A stretch of 29,380 nucleotides of DNA, taken from a virus. The stretch is from positions 1 through 29,380 of IMG/VR virus record IMGVR_UViG_3300009008_002516; one strand, given 5' to 3'. Shown one piece after another: positions 15,501 to 22,034 of the stretch. A program made the position numbers and the translations under genes. The notes under the pieces were generated by a model that worked only from the letters and a program-made list of their open reading frames with translations, searched no databases and was not told where the DNA came from. How positions within the stretch are numbered: position 1 is the stretch's first letter; each line of letters starts with the position of its first letter.

Positions 15501-17983
15501 GAGAGATAAGTTCCAGCAGGCCCTATGGCAAGAATTGTTGTACCATTAGACTGCAGGCTGACTCCTGTCTTACCATCTAGTGTCAGAGATCCTGCTGTTG
15601 TTTCAATTTCAGTTGCAACTGAAGATTCTATTACCTTCGCTGCACTGTTTTTTATTGTTCCAGTGAGTGAGAAGTCAGAAACAGAGGAAGAAAGATAAGT
15701 TCCAGCAGGGCCAATTGATAGTACAGTTGTGCCATTTGCTTGGAGGTTCACACCTGTCTTGCCATCAAGGGTCAGCGATCCAGCATCTGTCTCTATCTCT
15801 GTTGCAACAGAAGATTCAATCACTTTTGATGCAGTGTTCTTAATTGTTCCCGTTAGAGCAAAGCCAGAGACAGTTCCTGAGAGGCTTGTTTTAGCAGTTA
15901 CATGTAGCTTACCAGCAGATAACAGGTCAGAGGTCTTGTTAAATGTGAGACCTGAATCGCCTCCGAAGGCTCCACCGTCATTAAACTGAACCTGTGTATT
16001 TGAACCTCCAGGGTCTGCTGTGCCGGTCGTAGCTGAAATTGTTAGTGCACCATCTGATCCTGTATTGATCGTTATGTTGGTGCCGGCAATCATGTACTCG
16101 GTGCCATCAGTTAGTGTTGTAAGTGAACCGCTTAAGCCTTTTAGTGATGTGACTGATCCTGATATAACTGAATCACCACCAAATACTGCAATTCCCTTTG
16201 TTGTTGAATCCTTGGCACCTATTGAGCCGGAAATAAAGAGATATGTGTCACCTCCACCTGCTGAATTAGCTCCAAGCATGACCTGATCAGAACCAGCATC
16301 TACGAATACAGCATGTGTCTGATTATCTGATTCTACTCTGAAATCGTTTGTGGCATGACCGTCTTCATTGAAAATCACACCAGCTGAACCTACTGAGATC
16401 GCGACATCATTTGTGTTGTGTATCTTAGTGTCAAAATTAGATTCACCGCGATTTACATGGAAAACATTTGCATTCGCATCAACGAATAGTGCCTGTGTCT
16501 CTGATGTAGATTCCACCCTAAAGTCGACGTCTACACCGCCGTCATTAATAATAACAGCATCTTGAGTACCGTCTTCCTTGAGGAAGATCATGTCCCGGCC
16601 ACCTGCGGCAAAGTATACGTTATCATCTGTGAATCTGATGTAAGTGTCAGAATCACCTTCGTGATAAATGTATTGGCTTGCATGGATATTTCCACTGATA
16701 ACAGTGTCTCCACCAAATTCTGTAACTCCTTTTGTCGTTGAATCCTTGCCGCCTATAGATCCTGACACAAAGAATGCGGCATCAACACCTGGTGGAGTGC
16801 TAGTTGCGCCGCCGCCTGAAAGGATGTATACAGAACCTGTGTTTAGCGCTATGTAAGTGGTTCCACTGTACTGTAGATCAATGCCCGCTGCACCATCTAA
16901 TGTGAGAGCTCCTGCTTTTGTTTCAATCTCTGTGGCGACTGAGGATTCGATGACCTTCGATGCTGAGTTCTTGATGGTTCCTGTTAGAGCAAAATCAGAA
17001 ATCGATCCTGAAAAATGAACGTTATCCTCGAAAGTCGTACCCGACACAATCTGTGCAACAACATTTGTGTTGATTGCTAGTGTTACTTCATTTCCAGCTC
17101 CGCCGTCTGATATTGTTAATCCTGAATCTGCCTTAAGAACTCTTTCATTTGCTAGGGAGCCTGTTGCGGATATCACAACATACGTTGCACCCTTGTCAGC
17201 TCCACCTGATCCTCCACCAGTAGAGTTTATTGTGATCGCACCGCTAGAACCTGTTGACAGTGTAACATTGTCTCCAGCAACAAGATAGGGAGTACCGTCT
17301 GTTAGCGCTGTAAGTGATCCACTTAGTCCACTGTTAAACTTTGCTGTCCCAGTTGCTATGAATTCAGAAATTGTGCCTGAAAAATGAACACGGCTATCAA
17401 ATAGTGTCGACGAAGCAGAGACGTGAAACTTTGGTCCTTTAATTGCTCCTGTGAGAACAAAACTTGAGACATTTCCAGAAATATGCAAATTACTGCTAAA
17501 TTTCACACCAGCTGTGAAATCAGTTCCAGAAACCAGTGAAGGAATGTCGTTATAGTTAATAGCTAGTGTTACATTGCCGCCAGCACCGGCATCTGTCATT
17601 GCTATACCTGATCCGGCTGCAAGAACTCTTTCATTTGTCATCGAAGCGGTTGCTGCCATGACAACGTACTGAGCTTCACGATCAGCATTCCCGCCGCCTG
17701 TTTGAGCACTTATGTGAATGAAACCTGTAGAGCCTGTTGTGATGATGATATTGTCACCACCCTGAATATAGTCTGTTCCATCCTTTAGACTTGTGAGTGA
17801 TCCTGTTATTCCGCCCGAAGCTATTAAGACACCCTTTGTGATAAGATCGCTCTTAAATCCTTCACTGTCAAGACCGATCTGGAGCTTGTTTGGAGAGATT
17901 ATTCTGTCAATCTTCTCTGTAAGCTTTTTTTGGAGGACTATAAAGTCACTCTTTTCGAGATCTTTTTTCTTTTCAGAAGGCAT
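12506..17983 (-). CDS. Giant modular repeat tail-fibre-like protein (1825 aa)
   Basis: The largest gene of the window. After a charged N-terminus (MPSEKKKDLEK, then an amphipathic helix) the protein is a chain of beta-rich modules: SGSLTxLxDGTxYxxAGxNxTxxTGSSG elements; A-T-Y-V-V-like units with NERVLxAxSGL; nine full SGSVSDFxLTGTIKN...VATEIET...LTLDGKTGV units; VQFNDGGxFGG units; and FRVES(D/T)...FVDA segments. The C-terminal 75 residues (FNETPGGSINGSNTDFTL, then VMLFVNGQLQ and LIATYSK) match a domain often found at the ends of phage fibres and may bind the receptor. No catalytic or chaperone motif is seen. The ATG has no strong ribosome site. It shares blocks with the 834- and 626-aa proteins, so the three probably arose by module duplication. 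It could be a long side fibre or a baseplate-to-tip fibre. Confidence 0.85.
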   Translation of the reverse strand: MPSEKKKDLEKSDFIVLQKKLTEKIDRIISPNKLQIGLDSEGFKSDLITKGVLIASGGITGSLTSLKDGTDYIQGGDNIIITTGSTGFIHISAQTGGGNADREAQYVVMAATASMTNERVLAAGSGIAMTDAGAGGNVTLAINYNDIPSLVSGTDFTAGVKFSSNLHISGNVSSFVLTGAIKGPKFHVSASSTLFDSRVHFSGTISEFIATGTAKFNSGLSGSLTALTDGTPYLVAGDNVTLSTGSSGAITINSTGGGSGGADKGATYVVISATGSLANERVLKADSGLTISDGGAGNEVTLAINTNVVAQIVSGTTFEDNVHFSGSISDFALTGTIKNSASKVIESSVATEIETKAGALTLDGAAGIDLQYSGTTYIALNTGSVYILSGGGATSTPPGVDAAFFVSGSIGGKDSTTKGVTEFGGDTVISGNIHASQYIYHEGDSDTYIRFTDDNVYFAAGGRDMIFLKEDGTQDAVIINDGGVDVDFRVESTSETQALFVDANANVFHVNRGESNFDTKIHNTNDVAISVGSAGVIFNEDGHATNDFRVESDNQTHAVFVDAGSDQVMLGANSAGGGDTYLFISGSIGAKDSTTKGIAVFGGDSVISGSVTSLKGLSGSLTTLTDGTEYMIAGTNITINTGSDGALTISATTGTADPGGSNTQVQFNDGGAFGGDSGLTFNKTSDLLSAGKLHVTAKTSLSGTVSGFALTGTIKNTASKVIESSVATEIETDAGSLTLDGKTGVNLQANGTTVLSIGPAGTYLSSSVSDFSLTGTIKNSAAKVIESSVATEIETTAGSLTLDGKTGVSLQSNGTTILAIGPAGTYLSSSVSDFSLTGTIKNSASKVIESSVATEIETRAGTLTLDGAAGIDLQHSGSSYIKLNSGSITIGDLSGSNTLGVAPPDIYISGAVQSELHLSGSVFADKLSGSLTTLADGSEYLIAGSSITLTTGSSGAITIASTATGGSGGADKAAQYVVLSATGSLSNERVLAAGSGLKLTDGGAGSNITVAINPNVVAQLVSGTTFTGNVHLSGSVSDFTLTGTIKNSASKVIQSSAATEIETTAGALTLDGKTGVNLQANGTTVLSVGPAGTYLSSSVSDFSLTGTIKNSAAKVIESSVATEIETRAGVLTLDGAAGVNLQYSGSSYLKLGSGSIIIGDLSSSNTLGVASPDIYISGAVQSKLHLSGSVFASKLSGSLTTLTDGTEYIIAGTNITINTGSSGALTISTTAASVAGTDTQVQFNDDDSFGGDAGLTFNKTSNLLTAGKLHTTDNAHLSGSVSDFNLTGTIKNSAAKVIESSVATEIETDAGALTLDGKTGVNLQANGTTVLSVGPAGTYLSSSVSDFALTGTIKNSASKVIESSVATEIETKAGALTLDGKTGINLQEDGTTLIAIDNGQNVIIGTAGKQIQLSGSVSDFNLTGTIKNSASKVIESSVATEIETRAGTLTLDGASGIDLQYSGSSYIKLNSGSITIGDLSGSNTLGVAPPNIYISGAIQSNLHLSGSVFASKLSGSLTALADGTEYMIAGANITINTGSSGALTISATTGTADPGGGNTQVQFNDGGSFGGSSAFTFTGTEVELNAESPKYTLRRGANSQDSKISFEGAAGAVGATITHESGTNDLRFDVFNGSSTEEILRLGDHYGTANRQVIFLSGSGIGSPDMQPRNALDLAFFVSGSIGSKGTTDKGTAVFGGDTMVSGALHVSQGISGSLTTLADGTAYLNAGSNVTITTGTAGQVTVSVSSTSNVVFNETPGGSINGSNTDFTLANSPEDGTVMLFVNGQLQTSGSGLDYTLSNKTITFSGESVPQTSDQLIATYSKST
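13590..17022 (-). repeat. 189-bp coding repeats in the 1825-aa fibre gene
   Basis: Nine copies of the unit beginning with the codons for SGSVSDFxLTGTIKN, some in tandem at a 189-bp step (for example across 15480-15900) and others separated by the DLSGSNTLG and SGSLTTLxDGTEY modules. The larger set of blocks is itself repeated around 13.4-13.7, 14.3-14.6 and 15.2-15.4 kb. The spacers are coding and of protein-module length, so this is not a CRISPR array. Confidence 0.8.
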
Positions 17984-18084
17984 TTAACTTATCTTAAACT
18001 CTGGTATCACGAAGACGGCACACTACCAGCAATAAATATTCTGGTAAGCTGATAAGTCGAATCAGACCTTAAATCATGCTGTAA

Positions 18085-19965
18085 TTAAATGCCGACATAC
18101 TTGTCGATAATTGCCCAACCGTTTCCAGCACCGAGACAGATTAAAGTATGGCTAGTTTGATTTTCAATGCTTCCTATATTAGATGCTGCTCCGTCGATGA
18201 CTGCACCATTTCTTGCTATTGTCAATGAGTTGCCACCGCCGCTTCCCCCTGAGTCGAGTCTTTTTATGATGTATTTTCTTCCTACAATTGCATCTGCTGC
18301 TGGTGGTAATGTTAGTGTTACATTGCCTCCATTACAATCTGCAATTGCTACAGTGTGAGTCTCATCAAGTGCATGATTGCTAGCAAAGCTTGAGACCAGA
18401 AAACCAACAGATCCGCTAACCTGGAGTGTTGAACCTGGATTTGGAGCATTGATCCCAACTCTTCCAGATCCTGTGACAACTAAAAGATCAACGTAGCTAT
18501 CAGAGCGAAGAGAGAGGAGGTTATCAGTATCTGTGCCAACAATCTGTACAGTCGCTGTTGGACTGTCGGTTCCAAACCCGAATGTTCCTTCACTTTCATC
18601 AAAATAGAAACCCGTCGTTGTATTGTTACCGTATAGATGAAAGTCTCGATTCGTTGTGTCAAGCTTGTTTTTGCCGGAATGAGCCATCAACGTCATGAAA
18701 GCGTCACTATTCGTGGTAGTGCCCATCATCAGCTTGAGCCCGCCGCCAACCTCGAGATCTATCCGATAGTTACTAGTCGTATCATCAAGACGTAAAACAG
18801 AATCCGCGCCCACTATGTGTAGGATTTCTGCTGGAGAACCTGTTCCAATTCCAAGATTGCCCGATACAACTAGATCTCCGCCAAAGGCTGCGTGATTAAT
18901 AGTTCCGCCGATTGCACCAGACACGAACCAGTTCACGTCTGATCCTGGTGTACCTTCCTTAAAGAAGGATACAGTGTCTAAGGTTGGGTCTATATTAAGA
19001 ACATGAATCTCAGCAGATGTGTCGACTCTCATTCCGTACATAGAGTAAAAAGTTCCACTACTAAATAAATCTCCTCCAAAGACTGATGTTCCTCTAGCAG
19101 TAGTTCCTCGAGACGATATTGAACCTGAGACAAGGAAGTTTGTATCGGTTCCGGAAACTGTGTTGGATGCTATGGAAATCGAATCATTTCCCGCATCTAC
19201 AAATAGCATGTGATTATTATTGTCACTTTCTACACGAAAATCATTTGTAGCATGTCCGTCGTCGTTTAAAACTACACCGGCAGAATTTACTGTAAGTGCT
19301 AGATCATTTGTATTGTGAATTTTTGTTTGGAAATTTGTCTCACCATGATTTATGTGAAATACTTCATTCCCTGCGTTGAGGTATAAAGCTTTTGTTTCAT
19401 TGGGCGATTCGACGATAAAATCAACATCGCCGGCACCATCATTAAAAGTAATTTTATCTTGTGAATCATTTTCTATCATCGAAACAAAAGTAACGCCGCC
19501 AGCAACTAATTCCATTTGATCATTAGCCGGCATTCCAATGTATGTGTTGCTATCCCCTCGACGCTTTAGATAATCCCTAAAACTTAAATCACCATTAACT
19601 GTGAGTGCCTCTACTTGTGTCGGAATTCCACCTGCTGATGTTTCACCGATTGCAACTTTTCCATCACCCCGGACCCTGAACACTGTTGTTATCCCAGATT
19701 CCACATCAAATAAATTTGTTCCAGTTCCACTTCCATCACTGGTCACCTTTAGTCCGTGACCTTGACTATTTTGATCATTGTCAATAACAGCCGCATATTT
19801 GCCTGAAAGACTGGTGTATAAATCTAAAGCCGGGCTAGATTCAGCTCCTGAAACTACCATGCTTCCTGTTACAATTACAGTTCCATTACCACAATCAGTA
19901 CCGCTTACAATAATTCCTTGGTTAAACCGCAGGGTGGTGATACCGAAGTTTCTCTTTGTTGCCAC
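18085..19965 (-). CDS. Modular fibre/structural protein (626 aa)
   Basis: A beta-rich phage structural protein. The start is GTG at 19965 with GAGG 5 nt upstream. The middle contains HNTNDLALTVNSAGV, DDGHATNDFRVESDN and TSVFGGDLF, which recur with changes in the 1825-aa protein. It also has ISGNLGIGTGSP-like segments typical of fibre and bacterial tail-associated proteins. The C-terminus (LPPAADAIVGRKYIIKRLD, then ITIDGAA-like and GAGNGWAIIDKY) resembles the C-terminal domain of many marine phage fibre or tail proteins. It lacks the 63-residue TGTIKN repeats, so it may be an older or differently placed fibre component. First gene of the fibre block, 101 nt ahead of the 1825-aa gene. Exact virion position is unknown. 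Confidence 0.8.
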   Translation of the reverse strand: MATKRNFGITTLRFNQGIIVSGTDCGNGTVIVTGSMVVSGAESSPALDLYTSLSGKYAAVIDNDQNSQGHGLKVTSDGSGTGTNLFDVESGITTVFRVRGDGKVAIGETSAGGIPTQVEALTVNGDLSFRDYLKRRGDSNTYIGMPANDQMELVAGGVTFVSMIENDSQDKITFNDGAGDVDFIVESPNETKALYLNAGNEVFHINHGETNFQTKIHNTNDLALTVNSAGVVLNDDGHATNDFRVESDNNNHMLFVDAGNDSISIASNTVSGTDTNFLVSGSISSRGTTARGTSVFGGDLFSSGTFYSMYGMRVDTSAEIHVLNIDPTLDTVSFFKEGTPGSDVNWFVSGAIGGTINHAAFGGDLVVSGNLGIGTGSPAEILHIVGADSVLRLDDTTSNYRIDLEVGGGLKLMMGTTTNSDAFMTLMAHSGKNKLDTTNRDFHLYGNNTTTGFYFDESEGTFGFGTDSPTATVQIVGTDTDNLLSLRSDSYVDLLVVTGSGRVGINAPNPGSTLQVSGSVGFLVSSFASNHALDETHTVAIADCNGGNVTLTLPPAADAIVGRKYIIKRLDSGGSGGGNSLTIARNGAVIDGAASNIGSIENQTSHTLICLGAGNGWAIIDKYVGI

Positions 19966-20039
19966 AAAAACCTCACAGCGCTATGACACATGCGCAATAT
20001 ATTAAATATCACAGAGGTTATTAATTGGGCCGGCTATTA

Positions 20040-20984
20040 TTATTCAGTGTCCATACAGTATATCGGCTCATTCTTAACAGCATTAAGAAGATTCGGTAAA
20101 TCTAAGCCGGCACAATCTTTTTTTGACTTAGTGAAATTATAATGATTACAGAATCCATGAAACTTTCCCCTCTCGCAGTCTTTGTGAACACCTGTTTCAA
20201 TATGCCCGTTTGAATTTTTAGGATACTCTAGAGGAATTCCGTGGCCAATGTGGATAGCCTTCCATAGGGCCTTTAACGCTTCAAGTTGCACTGGGTAAAA
20301 ATCCAAAAAGGGATCTAATTTCTTTCCGTGAACCCAGGCATTCTCCTGTATCGGCCTCTCCCCGAAGCCATGGTTGACATACCAATCTTGATACTTGAGA
20401 TAGTACGCATTTGATATCTCAACTCCAATCCCTTTTGTGTTTCCTCCTTCAAATCGAGGTATGCCAGCATGCCATGCTTTATGCTGGGTATCTAGCATCT
20501 GAAAGATTGTTCCATCATTATCGATAAGAAAATGAACTGATACCTTGCGGTTATTTAAAACTCTCGCACAAGACTCTGCGCTGAGACATACGTCCCAGTG
20601 GTTTACAAAGAATGTCGGTTTTCGATCGGGTTTCCCAGAATAATCAGTGTAGCAACCTTTTTTCGATTTAAACCCACTGGGCTCATCCCAAAGAATGACA
20701 TTATTCCACTCGATCGGAATAAATGATCCGTTGTGGACAATGTGTTTGTCACCAGAAGTAGATACATGTCTTCTTGACTTGTAAGATGAAATATTTGCCT
20801 CTCTCTCTGTCCAAATCCTTCTGTACGTCGCAGGACCCACTAAGCCATCTGCTGTTAAACCATTTTTTTTCTGCCACTTCTGAACTGCTTTTACCAGGTT
20901 GACATCAAATTCATCACAGCCGAACCACGCGGGATTCCACCCAAGACTGGCTGCGCTTGAACTATTGTAAAAATCCTTATCCAT
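20040..20984 (-). CDS. Peptidoglycan hydrolase: PG-binding domain + N-acetylmuramoyl-L-alanine amidase
   Basis: A 314-aa lysin. Residues about 26-58 are a peptidoglycan-binding type 1 domain (VKAVQKWQKKNGLTADGLVG). Residues about 125-295 are an Amidase_2 domain: VNHWDV supplies the first zinc His (H129), VHFLIDNDGTIFQMLD the core strands, AWHAG and GIGVEISNAYY the substrate-site elements, and CNHYNFTKSKKDC the second His (H281) with an Asp or Cys as third ligand. It would cut the amide between muramic acid and the stem peptide. There is no signal peptide, so release needs a holin (none is seen here) or virion delivery. It starts inside the end of the thioesterase gene (8-nt overlap). It could be an endolysin or a virion-associated lysin. 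Confidence 0.88.
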   Translation of the reverse strand: MDKDFYNSSSAASLGWNPAWFGCDEFDVNLVKAVQKWQKKNGLTADGLVGPATYRRIWTEREANISSYKSRRHVSTSGDKHIVHNGSFIPIEWNNVILWDEPSGFKSKKGCYTDYSGKPDRKPTFFVNHWDVCLSAESCARVLNNRKVSVHFLIDNDGTIFQMLDTQHKAWHAGIPRFEGGNTKGIGVEISNAYYLKYQDWYVNHGFGERPIQENAWVHGKKLDPFLDFYPVQLEALKALWKAIHIGHGIPLEYPKNSNGHIETGVHKDCERGKFHGFCNHYNFTKSKKDCAGLDLPNLLNAVKNEPIYCMDTE

Positions 20985-21411
20985 CTTTATCTGATCCTGT
21001 ATCCTTGAGAGATGCTAGGGATGACCTGTCTTTATATTTTTTCTTAACTTTGTCACTTATAGGAATGGCTTCTCCGTCGCCGTCGACCCTAAGGTAGGTT
21101 ATCTCTGTTTCACAAACTGCTTTTTGTGTGCCATTGTATGGGCTGTGCCTGCGAGCTTCAAGTCTAATAATAATAGATGTGTTTCCAACACTTAAAACCT
21201 TACCATATATCTTGATAAGATGACCGGGTCTAACTGGTTTTTTAAAAATGCATTCTGCCATCTTTAGTGTCACCATTCTAGGTGTGTCACAGCACTGGCC
21301 TGCATATGCTCCACCTGCTTCATCGAGCCATGAAAGCATCACGCCTCCAAATAAATTACCGTGGACACCAATATTTTGCCCCTTGCATATGTGAGTTGAA
21401 ATAAGCTCCAT
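20977..21411 (-). CDS. Hotdog-fold acyl-CoA thioesterase (YciA-like)
   Basis: A 144-aa hotdog protein. The segment HGNLFGGVMLSWLDEAGGAYA (residues 17-37) matches the YciA/acyl-CoA hydrolase motif (NxFGG...MD...A) with D30 as the likely catalytic residue, followed by the strands VTLKMAECIFKKPVRPGHL and GNTSIIIRLEARR. It would hydrolyse acyl-CoA to fatty acid and CoA in the cytoplasm; in a phage this would be an auxiliary gene acting on host lipid or CoA pools. The C-terminal 30 residues are charged. The ATG lies 8 nt after the ClpP-like stop, and its 3' end overlaps the amidase gene, so it belongs to the same transcript. Other hotdog substrates are possible. Confidence 0.82.
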   Translation of the reverse strand: MELISTHICKGQNIGVHGNLFGGVMLSWLDEAGGAYAGQCCDTPRMVTLKMAECIFKKPVRPGHLIKIYGKVLSVGNTSIIIRLEARRHSPYNGTQKAVCETEITYLRVDGDGEAIPISDKVKKKYKDRSSLASLKDTGSDKDG

Positions 21412-21419
21412 TTAAGTAC

Positions 21420-22022
21420 TTATTCAAAGTCTATATCAACAGAAATCTTAATATTGAACTTTGGTACTCTCAGCTGATTTGCAAGACCGTGCTTTTTAGT
21501 CTCGTCGGGATCTAAAAACCAGTCAGCATGTCCTTTTTTATGCACGATTTTCAGAAAATAATCATCTCTCTTGCCACAGTTTCTTGCCATCATTGTGTAA
21601 ACAATGTTGTTTAATCTCTCTGTTTCCTCAGCAGATGCCTTGAGCTCTTCGACCTTTCCCCTTTCCATTGATGATACGTCATGTATCATCACAGTGGCAT
21701 TCGGATCCATAAATCTCATTCCATCTGTACCGAAGGAAAACAAGATAGCACCACAAGACATCGCCTTGCCCTCTACAATAGTTGCTATTGGTAATTCTGA
21801 ATGCTTTACTGCGCTAATCATTGACATCAAGCTATAGACTTGACCGCCGTATGAATCAATTACGACTGGAATGACTTTTTGACCAGTGTTGTGAGCCTGT
21901 GCAATCTCCTGGCTAAATGTCTTTGCAGCATCTTCATCGAACTTATTGACTCGAATTATAACAGGATTTTTTCTTAGCTCAACTTCTTTTATTTCTGGTG
22001 ATATTTCTGTTGTCCACTTCAC
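21420..22022 (-). CDS. ClpP-family serine protease
   Basis: A 200-aa S14-family protease with an intact triad: S89 in KAMSCGA, H114 in MIHDV, D167 in HADWFL, and the oxyanion Gly-Gly at 59-60 (SYGGQVY). The length matches ClpP. The N-terminus lacks the clear processed propeptide of bacterial ClpP. The start is GTG at 22022, with a GTGAGAA site, 12 nt after the reductase stop. It might form a tetradecamer with a host ATPase (ClpX or ClpA) to alter proteolysis, or serve as a prohead protease, since some phages use ClpP-like enzymes for that. No scaffold or capsid gene is adjacent, so the second option is less favoured. No phage ClpX is visible. Confidence 0.85.
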   Translation of the reverse strand: MKWTTEISPEIKEVELRKNPVIIRVNKFDEDAAKTFSQEIAQAHNTGQKVIPVVIDSYGGQVYSLMSMISAVKHSELPIATIVEGKAMSCGAILFSFGTDGMRFMDPNATVMIHDVSSMERGKVEELKASAEETERLNNIVYTMMARNCGKRDDYFLKIVHKKGHADWFLDPDETKKHGLANQLRVPKFNIKISVDIDFE

Positions 22023-22034
22023 ACTTTTCTCACT

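Noticed and set aside
13590-17022. CRISPR-like regular repeats
   Set aside because: The units are 189 bp, coding, imperfect, and separated by further coding modules, not short identical repeats with unique spacers.
11396-17987. Many plus-strand frames of 60-160 codons opposite the fibre genes
   Set aside because: They mirror the repetitive coding of the fibres, rich in Pro/Ser/Val in a low-complexity manner, and lack ribosome sites; the minus-strand reading is clearly the real one.
18024-18046. Hairpin TACCAG/CTGGTA between the 626- and 1825-aa genes
   Set aside because: Only 6 bp with an 11-nt AT loop and no T-run on the minus strand; not enough for a terminator.
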